Shown piece by piece: positions 23,384 through 34,267 of a stretch of 64,000 nt of DNA (position 1 is its first letter; every line of letters begins with the position of its first letter). Origin of the DNA: Sorghum bicolor (taxonomy: Eukaryota; Streptophyta; Magnoliopsida; Poales; Poaceae); contig NC_012870.2 in NCBI RefSeq assembly GCF_000003195.3, positions 30,248,477 to 30,312,476 of the forward strand, in the 5' to 3' direction. The notes below the pieces were generated by a model that searched no databases, was not told where the DNA came from, and worked only from the letters and a program-made list of their open reading frames with translations. The position numbers and the translations under genes are program-made.

Positions 23384-25306
23384 TTAAAATGCCATCTTTG
23401 CAGCGAGCTCGGCTTTTGACTTGAAGGCGAAGCGTTCTTCTTTTCCATTTATGGTGAACTTGATTTCTCCAATCCCGACATCAATCTGTGTGTTGGCGGT
23501 GCTCAAAAAGGGTCTTTCAAGGATGATCGACACTTTTGAGTCTGGTTGCATGTCTAGTACCATGAAGTCTACTAGCACAAAGAATTCTCTTATCTTGACT
23601 GGGATGTTCTTAGCAATTCCCAAGGGGAATCGAACTGATTGATCCGCCAGTTGAAGGCACATTGATGTTGGTTCAAGTGTTGATACTTGAGCTTGTAGAA
23701 GACGGCGACGATCACAGAGTGCATTGTTGAAGTGTTGGTCTCCAATAGAGCAATCGATAGTGGGGCATCCTGGATCCTTTTTCTTCTCTGGTGACTTGTT
23801 TAGGATAGCCGCACTACACTCTTTTGTCAGCTTGATGACCTCTATGGTGGGCAGTTGTCTCTTCTTGTTAAGGATATCTCGAATGTACTTGGCATATGTA
23901 GGGACATGAATGGCATCTAGTAGAGGTATGTTGACATATAACTTTTGAATAACCTCCACAAACTTACCAAACTGCTCATCCGATTATGGTCTTCTATTTC
24001 TGTAGGGAAATGGTAAATAAGTGGTGTTATGAAATTTTTGTCTCATCTCCCACTCTTGTGGAATCTCCATTTGTGGAATCTCTACTTCAACTTCATTATT
24101 GTTCTCCTCTTGTGCCACTGCTGGTACTGCCGGTGCCTTTCTTACTACTTTTGGATATGGGGGATCTCTAGTGGACTTCCCTCCTCTTGTATTAATACCC
24201 TTAACCTGCTCAATGTTAGTGGCAACAGGCAATGTAGCAACTAACTGTGACATCTTTGCTTCCATCCTTTTATTGAATTCCAACTGATCTTCCATAGCAC
24301 AAGAGAAATCTTTCATCTTTAGATTTATATCTTCCAAAACTTCATCATTTGTAGTGAGCTTCTCCATAAGTGTATTACTGATCTTATCTTGCTCAGCAAT
24401 CAATTCCCTCCAGATAGGCTGCTTAGTAGCCTTAGTAGAACTCGTACCTTGGGTATCATTCCGTTGTCTCCATGTTGGTTGATGTGGAACCTTCCTTGTT
24501 GCAGAGCTTTCATAAGCTCTTTCAATCTCTCTTTGGTCATCCTTGAATTTGGCTCTTTGATCATCCTTGAATTTGGCTCTTTGATCAAGTCAAACTAATA
24601 AATCTTCCATCTTGGTAGACAGTGCTTTTACTTCTTTAGGTAGCTCTTCACTTTGATGGCAATGTTGAATGTTCTCTTGGGACCAGCCTTGGTTTTCTCC
24701 AATCTTATCCAATAGTATCTTGGCTTTCCCAAGAGTAAGTGACAAAAATGATCCTCCAGCAGTTGCATCTAGGTACCCACGAGTCTTTGGAGTTAATCCA
24801 TGATAAAAGCCTTGCATGAGTAACCATTCTTCCATTCCATGATGAGGACAATCTAAGATGTATCCTTGTAAATGCTTCTATGCTTCTGAAATGGTTTCTG
24901 CTTTCTGTTGTTGAAAACTTGTAATCTTTTCTCTTAAGGCATTGGTTTTGCCTACAGGGAAGAACTTGGATAGAAAGGCCTTCGAACATTGTGCCCATGT
25001 GTTGATGTCTTCTTGATTAGCATAGAACCACTGCTTCGCTCTTCCCACAAGTGAGAATGGAAAGAGGTGAAATAGAATGATGTCTTGAGCAACGTCCTTG
25101 ATGGTGATTGTGCTTCCAATCTCTAGGAAATCCTACAGATGTGCACTTGTATCTTTATGAACCTTTCCACTGAATTGAGAAGTTTGCACCATGTTGATGA
25201 GGCTGGGCTTGAGCTCAAACTCAAGGTTCTCAGTTTCAAGTGTTGGACCAGTGCAGATATTCTCGATGCGTGGAGCAGAGAATTTGCACAGAGTCTTGTC
25301 AGCCAT
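23384..25306 (-). pseudogene. gag-protease of element C, multiply disabled
   Basis: The frame begins with ATG at 25306 and shows the Athila-type gag (FSGKVHKD, ILFHLFPFSLVGRAKQWFY, YHGLTPKTRGYLDA) and then the protease region to 23384 (GCPTIDCSIGDQHFNNALCD, IPVKIREFF, SIILERPFLSTAN). It is interrupted by stops at about 25133-25135, 24878-24880 and 24590 and by frame changes. The protease active-site loop is gone: ALCD is followed by RRRLLQAQ instead of the L-G-A-S-V-S-V seen in E, and the conserved LGRPFL reads LERPFL. Near 24535-24585 eight codons (AKFKDDQR) are duplicated in tandem. No function is expected. Confidence 0.85.
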
Positions 25307-25510
25307 GGCTTCAGGAACTGGTGTAACTTCTTCTTGATTGATTTGAATTGATGAAGAGTTGAATAAATCACGAAATCAATCCTGCAAATACCCTGTATAA
25401 AATATAGACAAAGACAAAACAAGGGTAAGCCTACCAAAACAGAGGTGCCTTGTTATGACTTTCTCAATTAGTATCTATTTGACAATTTTTCTCTGGATAG
25501 CCTATGCTCC

Positions 25511-25528
25511 TCCCCAGCAACGGCGCCA
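25511..25528 (-). other. primer-binding site of C, tRNA-Asp type
   Basis: On the minus strand TGGCGCCGTTGCTGGGGA, eight bases from the LTR edge at 25537. One base differs from the site in D. Confidence 0.85.
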
Positions 25529-25536
25529 GAAATGCT

Positions 25537-25577
25537 TGTTGGTACTTTTAACATCACCTTAGATACTAGGTTGTCAT
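25537..25577 (-). repeat. right LTR of C, first 41 bp before E
   Basis: Starts TGTTGGTAC and ends at the duplication GTCAT (25573-25577), where E begins. The rest continues at 45098. It can be mistaken for part of E's LTR because both contain TTAGATACTAGGTTGTCA. Confidence 0.85.
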
Positions 25578-27100
25578 TGTTTACACTAGCTAACACCACT
25601 TAGATACTAGGTTGTCATCCCCAGCATGGTGCCAGAGTGTACAAAGGTATTTATAAATGTAAAGGCTCTCTAGAAAATAATCTATTCTATCCGCAAGCGC
25701 ACAGATAAAACACCTCATTGTAGCATTTCACCAGGATAAGTATTCCAGGTATCGTTATTTATAATTTTGCTTAAGAGAACAAAGGATGAAATTAAAATAA
25801 GGACAAAACCTATCAAGGCATATACTAGAGATAAACTTGCAAGAACATGATTACTAATGAAAAACTCGTCACACAGTCACTTACTTTGGCAGGGGGTAAA
25901 CCATAAAGATAATGATAATGAATTATAAGTTCAAGGGTAAATAACACAACGATTAGAAAATAGACTGCTCCTCATATATGTAGGTGATGTCGGATTAGCT
26001 AGAGAATGGATTCTAAGTTATCTACTATCTACTAAGTCATAATCTACTCTAGTTATCTATAAGATCATATATAGCATAAAAGACTCTTCATTCATGTATA
26101 AGGAACATTGCTAAAGTAAATTAGAACATCGCAAGACTTACTCCGCAATACAAGTTCTGCCTGTCCTATCAACGGAGGGTGGACTATATAAGAATAAACG
26201 AAGCTGTCACTATCACGAACTACCACACAACCCGGCCAATAGGATACATTTGTGGATAAATAACATCTAAGCACCACGCTCACATGTGATCTACCACTTA
26301 ACTCCCTCGCGTCAAGAGCTAAGCGCTTTGCAAACTTATACATAAACTCATTATCAATCATAACTATATCAAATATAGAACTAGAGCAAACTAAGAACAT
26401 AATAATTAGAGACATAATGCAATTAGAACAAAGAATTAGAGAAAGATATGAATAATACCAATCTTTATTACTGAAGATCCGAATCCAGAGCGTAGTGCTC
26501 TACTTCTCTTATTGCTATCTAATCAAACCTCTAAACTTGAAGGATTAGGGAGTAGCTAATTCTAATTCTCTGTGGGAGAGAAGCTCTAAACCCTAACTTT
26601 GATGGCTACCTCTGAATAATGATTTCTTCTCTTCTCTTCTCTTCTCTCCTCCAGGGGTGGAGAGACCTTGGTTATATAGTCCTTTCAAGTGAATTTGGGC
26701 CGTTGGATCAAACCGACATTGATTGTATGGTTTAGATTCATCCTTTAGGTCGGTGGAGTTTAGTCCCGAAAGAGAGTCCTGATTGGACTCTAACCCTGGG
26801 CGGGCGCCCAAGGGGAGTGGGCGGCCGCCCTGCCCCCGAGCCCGATCCTCTTCTCGTTCGTTCCCGTGGCTTCTGGACTCTTCTAGATTGAGGAAAATTG
26901 CGCGGCACGTAATTATCTCGTTGTAAATATGACATGTGGGCCTTCTCTCCATATTCTCTGATAACCCCCTGCAGAAATAGATAAACACCAAAGCTCGTGG
27001 AATTCTGTCACATAAAACCCTAATTCTAGATGTTTGGTGCATATTAATCCTTTTCCATGTTTATTTGATTATTAATTTTAGTACTTAAGGACCATCAACA
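25578..27100 (-). repeat. 3' LTR (left) of element E
   Basis: 1,523 bp. Minus-strand TATA box (TATATAA) at 26672-26678 and a GC-rich block with GGGCGCCC-type words at about 26798-26835. It is about 26 bp longer than the other LTR, because of extra CTTCT units near 26630 and a longer GC block. Confidence 0.95.
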
Positions 27101-27678
27101 AACTCCCCCAAGCTTACCCTTTGCTCGTCCCTGAGCAAACAGCTAAACTCAGATAGATCAGGAGTTGCTTCGATGTTTTCTTTCCTGACAGGCACACATG
27201 CTTTTATATAAAAATTCTTCCAGATTAGAGTGAAGTGTTATGGAGCTTAATACCTGCACTTAAGTCTTAAGTAATCGAAAAACAAAATAGTTAAGTCAAG
27301 CACTATTCCTCCTGTCTATACTTCACCTTTGTTCCAGAGTTTTTTTATAAGTTTTCAAATTAAACTCAGAGTTCCCAGCAATGATTCTCTCAAGTCTCTC
27401 TATATGTGGTATTTGTGGATCCTTACCAAAATGTCACTTACCTATAGCTAATGGAATGTTTAAGTGGAGCTCATAGGAGTGAAAAATAGCTCATACATAT
27501 GTTGTCTATCCGAGCCATGGATCCAAAGGAACTCAGCATATAATTAAATCAAGATGTGCATGTGTGGTGGAGTAAATGATAGTAATGGTAAAAATGTATA
27601 AGTGATAATAAAACTTACTTCACATTGCTCCTCATATTGTTATCTCTCCTCTTCTTTTTAATCTTTGCTTTGGGAGAA
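27101..27678 (-). other. polypurine tract and 3' non-coding end of E
   Basis: Minus strand AAGCTTGGGGGAG at 27103-27115 adjoins the LTR and is the plus-strand primer. The remaining sequence carries no gene. Confidence 0.7.
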
Positions 27679-27904
27679 CATGGGCTATCTTTTTCTTATT
27701 TTTTTCAGGTGGGTAGTAGATACCCCTAATTCTACTGTCGGACACTTGTCTATTTTTTTCTGCTCAAGTGGGCATCTTTGTACCCCTAATTCTACTCCGG
27801 ACACTTGTCCATTTTTACCTCTCATCTCACTCTTTTTCTTTCTTTTCCGAGGTTCCAGGCACTTGCCCCTTTTTATTTCCTCGCATATTTTTGCATAACC
27901 CATG
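27679..27904 (-). other. conserved multi-hairpin element, copy in E (duplicated part)
   Basis: On the minus strand: an outer stem CATGGGTTAT (27904-27895) with ATAGCCCATG (27688-27679); CGAGG (27883-27879) with CCTCG (27852-27848) enclosing GGGC-AAGT-GCCT; then GGAC-AAGT-GTCC, the linker AGTAGAATTAGGGG, and GGGTA-CAAAGA-TGCCC. The second half is repeated: GAC-AAGT-GTC, the same linker, and GGGTA-TCTAC-TACCC. Stem changes relative to A and D are compensated or G-U compatible. Confidence 0.7.
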
Positions 27905-28659
27905 CCTCTTCTGCATTGAATCTTTTTGGAGAGAGAATAACAACACTTGTGGCAGTGAGTGATAATAATATTTTTTAGCAATTTTAATGATTGGTGATGA
28001 ATGGTGTGGTAGATGTGTGCAAATGAATATCTTAATTTAACCACATGAAAAGCTCCTAAGGGTCTACACAGCTCGATCAAACTCAATGTGAATATAAGTA
28101 AAAGATGTTATAGCAAGTATGGCTGTGGTAGGTAGTTTGTAATGCTAGGAACTCATCATGTGATTTGTAAGTTTCCAAAATAAATCTCCAGAACTCAATG
28201 TAGTAGGAACAAGATAAACAGTAGCTCAAACTTTATATCATGCCTTTCTCTTACCTAGACTTTAGTTTTATGCCTCCCAAAGATAGTAATTTTAGTTTTA
28301 GTAATTCCTGGAAGAACTCTAATATAGAAGCTAGGTACTTGTAAGTAAGCAAACAGAGCAACTGTTCATCATTTCCATCATACATTTTTTTGGTCTTTTT
28401 ATTTTTTAGAGATTAATACTTAGTAGGGAAAATAAAGCACACTTATCTACACACTCTTTTTATTTTGTTTTCATGTTTATAGAATGCAGTAAAATAAAGC
28501 AAGAAAATATTATTTGGGTTTTCTAAGTTTTTCTTTTTAAGATAAAACAAAACACTAAAATAGAAAAGAGTAAATAAAGAGAGCAAATAAAAACTTACTT
28601 GATAAAATTGGGGAGGAACTCCCCCAAGCTGGATGTTGATGTCGGTCTTACCCGATGTT
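27905..28659 (-). other. 3' non-coding region of E, upstream part
   Basis: No gene. Related to 22250-22870 of C. A second polypurine-like word (CTCCCCCAAGCT on the plus strand) is at 28619-28630, just after the ORF end. Confidence 0.55.
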
Positions 28660-29456
28660 CTAGAACCGCATCATGGTTGTTATGTTGTCGTTCATTGTTG
28701 TTGTATCTTGTCTCAGCTCTTGTACTGCAGTGGCATGGTCCTGGTTCCATTTTTGTTGCTCTTCTAGGAGTCGTCCATGTTCTGCTTGCTTGTTCTGGAT
28801 GTCGAGGAGAGTGTTGTCGGTACGGGTGAAGAAAGCACCGGCCTCTTGGTAGTAGTCATTCGTGAAAGCGTAGGAGGCGTCGGAGTATCGTCCTTCATCA
28901 AATTGGGGCGGAGGTCTGGACCCAGAAGCTCCATATGGATCAGTGGAGTACCTGCCCATATGGAAAGGCGGGTTTGTCCACTGGTGATCTTAGCTCTCCG
29001 GCCATGTCTCTTCTGTTGGCTCTTGTGGTTGCGCATGTCGAACCCATGGGTCTCGAAGGACTCGGGGGTTGTAGCCGCAATAATATAGGTGTGCTGCTTC
29101 TTCTGGTCCGGGATCAGCTCCATACCAGGTGCGTTCTCGATGGGTGGTCATCCTTTCAGATGCCACTCGTTGTGGAGCTCTCTGATTCACCGGTGTTGCT
29201 GCAATCTCAATCAAAAAATTTTGAACAACGTAGAGTCCAAGGTTCGGGTTAGGTAACCGAATCTTGCCTTTATCATCATATAACATATACATTATATTCC
29301 CCTCTTTCTTTAACATCCGAGCTTGTCTAAATGTTTCATAGCCATGATAAATTCTTAACTCATCTATGAAGTCCAACGATGAGTTTTCTAGCAAATGAAG
29401 ATTAAAGGCTAGACGAGTGATAAGTGAAGTACATCCTACTGGTCCCTGAAGACTAG

Positions 29457-29700
29457 GGCCTTGTTTAGTTCCCAAAAAATTTTGCAAAATTTTTCAGATT
29501 CCCCGTCACATCGAATCTTTAGACGCATGCATGGAGTATTAAATATAGATGAAAATAAAAACTAATTGCATAGTTTGGTCGGAATTGATGGGACGGATCT
29601 TTTGAGCCTAGTTAATCCATAATTGGACAATATTTTTCAAAAACAAACGAAAGTGCTACAGTACCTGTTTTGCAAAATTTTTATGGAACTAAACAAGGCC
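29457..29700. mobile_element. MITE with GGCCTTGTTTAGTTCC ends, 244 bp
   Basis: Perfect 16-bp terminal inverted repeats GGCCTTGTTTAGTTCC, with TAG on both sides (29454-29456 and 29701-29703), which suggests a 3-bp duplication as in PIF/Harbinger-type MITEs. I recognise the family as very common in sorghum. It splits the ORF of E between VSHWLSVPR and GPVGCTS. Confidence 0.9.
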
Positions 29701-29870
29701 TAGGTACACTAAGCCAATGAGAAACTAAAAGTGTAACAGGTGAAGTGGGTACTTTATTAATAGCAGCATATAAAAGTTGCAAATCTCCTACTCTTACTTT
29801 CCTAATATCATCACGATAGAAAAGATTGTACCCAAGCCATTTGTGAAACATCCTAAGAGTGGGGTGTTCC

Positions 29871-30553
29871 TGTTGACACCATTTTTGGGCACGTGTCCAG
29901 GATGGCAGGATAGGGTGGCAGTACGATGCGGGTTGCTGATGAGGATGGTTGCCGATGAGGGAGAGGTTGGATGTGACTAAGTTCACAGGCAGTAGTATGG
30001 TGCCGATGGCTGAGTAAAAAGGGCTGCCGATGATTATGGCAAAGGGATTGCCGATGACGCAAAGGAGGAGTCCGGGAGCTGCCAGTTGTCATCTGGAGGA
30101 GTTTCGGTTTGTCACGAAGGATAGTTTTATTATTTCCTTAGTTATTTGCATCGTTTTGTAGGATTCTGTGTAATTTGGAATTCGAATTCTAATCGTGTCT
30201 GGTCGTAGCTCTTTGAGCAGGGTATAAATATAAACCCTAGGACCTTGTAATCGACATCTATCAATCAATCAAACACACGTTTTTACTCATATTCTAGCAT
30301 TTACTTTTCGACGACTTCGTCATACGTTTTCTTTTTGTTACGAGTTCTTAGGAATTCGTCGACTCAAGCTCGGCGTATCCTTAAGTTCCGCGTGAGTACC
30401 TCTTAGCCGTGACATCCGGGCGCATCGCTGTTGTCAGGACTAAAGTATTCGAGTTATCACCTTTGCCGATAGTAAGGTCAAATCGGCTGGCACGCCTTAA
30501 CGTTTGAATCGGGTATTAGCCCTTTGTGTTTGCAGATCAGTTTTGCATCAACA
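29871..30553 (+). mobile_element. solo LTR, 683 bp
   Basis: Starts TGTTGACACC, ends GCATCAACA, and is flanked by GTTCC (29866-29870 and 30554-30558). It has a TATA-like GGTATAAATATAAACC near 30219 and no interior, so it is the product of LTR-LTR recombination. It is unrelated to the LTRs of A, C, D or E. Orientation is taken from the TATA box. Confidence 0.9.
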
Positions 30554-31141
30554 GTTCCATGTCACTGGTTCGGGCTTGACTATAAAAATTATCTCTAGAT
30601 ATTTCTCTCCAAAACTGGTGTCAATGTTTAGGATGCATCTTGAAGAGAAACCAAGATGGTCGCTCAGCTCTCTCCAAGACAACATAATCTCCTGTTTGAA
30701 CATCCAAAAAACAATTCCCCCCTCATAGTATTGTAAAGTGCAAAGAAATTTGAGGGTGAGAAGACGAGAACCCAGCTCAGTTATATTCCAAAAATTTGTC
30801 CAACCTATCATCTGGAAAATTAAGTCGAATTCGGTGTCCATACCTGTTTCTTGTAGTAAGATTGGATCGAGAGTAGGGGTGTGAATGAAATCTTTATTCT
30901 TCAGTTGCTGATAGACTTCCTTCTCCCTTCGGGTCTTCAGTCCTAGGTCTCCTATCTTGAGAAGGACCTTGACTTGCTGATTAGATGAAGATGACGGAGC
31001 TTGTGTGGGCGTTGGGTCGACGCTCATCTCTGACAGGTGTGAGGAGTGTCGGGATGAACTCCTTGTACCAATGTTCTTGAGAGCCTTCCCTGCGTTCTTC
31101 ACCTTCTTGAACATCCTGTAAACAAAAGTTGGCAAAAACAC

Positions 31142-31540
31142 AACTAGTGAAAAATGTGAGAGAAAATGTTAGTGGTCAGCTGTCCAGAATGTCAGTAGTC
31201 CAGGGGTTAGTCGTTCAAGACAAGTTTCTATTTTGGCAGAACCTCCCCCTAAACAACTTTTACTTCCGCTTGGACAGCGGGATCACTACTTACTAGGTGA
31301 AACTCAGTCTCTCACTAAAAAACTACCAACTTCTTTTCCACTCTTCTCTTCTTCTCTACTCTCTTCTCTCTTCACTACAAAAGCTCCTTCTCTGGAAACT
31401 AAAACTTGTGTAGTTTTCTGGAATGCTTGTGTGATGGAGATGGAGGCAGAAGGTGGCTATTTGTAGGAGGAAGAGGGGGCAGGGCGGGCGCCCTTGGTAG
31501 GTGGGCGGGTGCCCACTTGTGGTGCCCATCCTGGCTGCCC
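31142..31540 (-). promoter_or_regulatory. LTR-like internal promoter upstream of the 3' ORF of E
   Basis: On the minus strand a GC-rich block with GGGCGCCC/GGGCGGGTGCCC words (about 31515-31476) is followed by CTACAAATAGCCACC (about 31467-31453), then an untranslated leader and ATG at 31141. The arrangement resembles the LTR promoters and the internal promoter in D, though the TATA match here is weak. Confidence 0.45.
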
Positions 31541-31994
31541 TTTCTCCACTCCTTTCTCTGCTTAATTCTCACGCAAAATAATGGTTCATGGGTGGTGGTT
31601 GGTCGGTGGAAAGATGCTGGTTAGTGGAGATATGTTGGTGGATCAAATAATGTGATGGGATGTATGTGAGGTGTGGTGTATGACATGTGGGACCCAAGGA
31701 GTGTGGGTCATGCTTCTAGAAGATTGCTATTATTAAATATAATGCAGGAAAATCTATGAGAATTGAAACTTATTTGAAATGATAATGAAAAATATTTTTT
31801 CTGCCTCCACAATAATTAATAAATATGGGTTATTACACACCATAAATATTATTTATATGGGGCTTTTTATTATTATGATAATGCTATGAGTAAATATGAC
31901 TAATGCAAGAATTAATTATGCGGATAAATACCGATTTACCTCCCGGTGAGGGTTTGGGAATTTTTAGGTCCCCCAAGCTGGACCTCCAAATCTT
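31541..31994 (-). other. spacer between protease and 3' ORF of E
   Basis: A/T-rich with no gene. A polypurine-like word (TCCCCCAAGCTGG on the plus strand) is at 31969-31981, and CCGATTTACCTCCCGG is shared with C. Confidence 0.5.
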
Positions 31995-33954
31995 TTAATC
32001 TTCTGAATTACCTTCCTCCGGAGATGGTGTCTCCAGTGGTTCCTCTTCATGAACTTCATTCACTGTAGAATCTCTCTCTGGTCTGGGTTTGAATGTGAAG
32101 TGTTCTTCCTTTCCGTTTATGTTGAACTTGATTTCTCCCTTCCCGACATCGATGTGGGCATTGGCAGTGCTCAGAAATGGCCTTCCAAGGATGATGGATA
32201 CTTTTGAGTCAGGACTCATGTCCAATACTACAAAGTCTACTGGCACTAGGAAATCTCTGATCTTGACTGGAATGTTCTCGGCAATACCCAGCGGGTGTCG
32301 AACCGATTGATCCGCTAGTTGTAGGCACATTGATGTTGGTTCTAGGGTCGCATGCTCAAGCTTTTTGTAGACTGATGTTGGCATCACACTGACACTTGCT
32401 CCGAGATCACAAAGTGCATTGTTGAAGTGTTGGTTTCCGATCGAGCAATCAATAGTGGGGCATCCTGGATCTTCCTTCTTCTTTGGTGGTTTATTGAGGA
32501 TGGCCGCACTACATTCTTCTGCCAGCTTGATAACCTCAGTGGTGGGCAGTGGTCTCTTCTTGTTAAGAATATCTCTGATGTACTTTGCATATGTGGGTAC
32601 CTGTATGGCATCAAGCAGAGGTATGTTGACATATAATTTCTGAATGACCTCTACAAACTTACCAAACTGCTCATCCGACTGCAGTCCTCTGTTTCTTCTG
32701 GGAAATGGCAAATAGTTGGTGTCATAAAAATCTTTCCTCATTTCTCCAGTTCTTGGTGGTTGTAGCAGATCTTCTGCTTCAACTGGGCTTTCTTCTTCTA
32801 TCTCTGTTGGTTGCACTGGTGCTGATGTTCTTTGTTTCTCTTTTGGGTACGGGGGATCTCTGGTGGCTTTGCCTCCTCTAGTAGTTATGTTCTTTACCTG
32901 CTCAATGTTAGTAGCAACAGGCAGTGCAACAGCTAGCTTTATTAATTTAAGCTCTACCCTTTTATTAAGAGTGTTTTGCTCATCAAAGGCAGTTAATAGA
33001 AAATCCATTTTATTGTGTATATCTTTTAGAGATGATTCATTTGTATCTAGCCTTTGTTTAACTTCAGCATTAATTTTAGTTTGTTGAGCAATTATCTCTT
33101 TTAATGAAAGTTGCTTGAAAGTATTACCTAAATTCATACCTTTGCTATTGGGTTGACTCGGAGTTCGTTGATATTTGTATGCTGTCTCAATGGCCCTTTG
33201 ATCTTCTTTAAACTTGGCCCTCTGGTCAATCCAATGGAGCAAATTTTCCATCTTGGTTGATAATGCTTTTACTTCTTCTGGTATTTCTTCAGTTTGATGA
33301 CATTGTTGAGCTTCATCTTGGAACCAGCTTTGGTTTTCTGCTATCTTATCCAAAAGTATCTCTGCTTTTCCAATTGTAAGCTCCAAGAATGATCCTTTAG
33401 CAGCTGCATCTAGGCACTCACGAGCCTTCTGGGTTAATCCATGGTAGAAGGTCTGCATAAGTAACCATGTGGCCATTCCATGGTGAGGACAATCTGAAAT
33501 GTATCCTTAAAAACGCTCCCATGCTTCTAAAATGGTTTCTGTCTTCTGCTGTTGGAAACTGACAATATTTCCTCTTAAGGCAGTTGTTTTGCCTATAGGG
33601 AAAAACTTTGATAGAAAGGCATCTGACAAGTTTGTTCCAGTTGTTGATGTTATCTTGATTTGTGTAAAACCACTTCCTCGCTTTCCCTTCTAGTGAGAAT
33701 GGAAAAAGGCGAAGTAGTATGACGTCTTTGTCGACTCTGTTGATGTGGATTGTGCATCCAATCTCTAAGAAATTCTGCAAGTGTGTACTAGCATCTTCAT
33801 GTGCCTTTCCACTGAATTGTGTAGCTTGTACCAAATTGATGAGGCTTGACTTGAGCTCAAACTCGGGTACTCCTTCTTCTACTGCAAATCTTGGACCAGT
33901 TGGAATGTTCTCAAGGCTTGGAGGAGAGAATTCTTGTAGGGTCTTCTGTGCCAT
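31995..33954 (-). pseudogene. gag-protease of element E
   Basis: ATG at 33954 (MAQKTLQEFSPPSLENIPTG) opens an Athila-type gag: FSGKAHEDASTHLQNFLEIG, LLRLFPFSLEGKARKWFY. One extra base near 33645 shifts the frame and a TAA at 33507-33509 interrupts the restored frame. From 33476 on everything to 31995 is open: YHGLTQKARECLDAAAKGSF, a coiled-coil middle, THGG-type motif (ITTRGGKATRDPPYP) and a complete retropepsin with ALCDLGASVSVMP, IPVKIRDFLVPVDFVVLDM and IILGRPFLSTANAHIDV. The catalytic Asp-Leu-Gly-Ala-Ser loop is intact. The product ends with an acidic tail; no RT follows. Confidence 0.85.
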
Positions 33955-34241
33955 AGCTTCAGCAATTGGTAGCTAGCTTCTTCTTTCTTTCTTGATTGCT
34001 TTGGTTCTGATGATGAAGAGTTGAATGTACCCAAAGTCAATCCTGATATACCCTGTATAAAAATATAAACATAGAAAAACAACAGGGTGAACCTGCCAAA
34101 GCAGAGGTGCCTTGTTATGATTTCTCACTTAGTAGCTGTTTTTATGCAATTATTTCTCTATAGTCTAGTCTAATATTTTATATGAATAACCTTGACTGAT
34201 TTCCTGACTTTCCTTACCGTTCCTATGTATTACCCTTTTGC

Positions 34242-34259
34242 TCTCCGGCAACGGCGCCA
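34242..34259 (-). other. primer-binding site of E, tRNA-Asp type
   Basis: On the minus strand TGGCGCCGTTGCCGGAGA, eight bases from the LTR edge at 34268. Confidence 0.9.
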
Positions 34260-34267
34260 GAAATGCT

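Larger units (their letters stand above)
28660..31141 (-). pseudogene. env-position ORF of E (ATHILA ORF-1-like), interrupted
   Basis: The frame starts with ATG at 31141. Its first part (to about 30559) has a basic Ser-rich N-terminus, then QVKVLLKIGDLGL, IGWTNFWNITELGSRLLTL and EGGIVFWMFKQEIMLSW. A solo LTR interrupts it. It resumes at 29865 (HPTLRMFHKWLGYNLFYRDD), is interrupted by a MITE, and resumes at 29453 (GPVGCTSLITRLAFNLHLL). After a frame change near 28980 it ends at 28660 in a Gln/Glu-rich coiled-coil. The order matches the family I remember as ATHILA ORF-1 in plant Athila elements; its function is unknown and env-like status is only positional. Joining the pieces across both insertions keeps recognisable family similarity. 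Confidence 0.75.

Noticed and set aside
26092..26415. 107-codon frame, also at 34782-35105
   Set aside because: The two are the same position in the two LTRs of E. Duplication is by the LTR and not by selection.
25537..27100. Treating 25537-27100 as one LTR belonging to C
   Set aside because: The GTCAT duplication at 25573-25577 and 45093-45097 shows that the first 41 bases belong to C and the rest is the left LTR of E.
28777..29252. Plus-strand frames opposite the 3' ORF of E
   Set aside because: They are antisense shadows of the ATHILA-type ORF, with no domain of their own.
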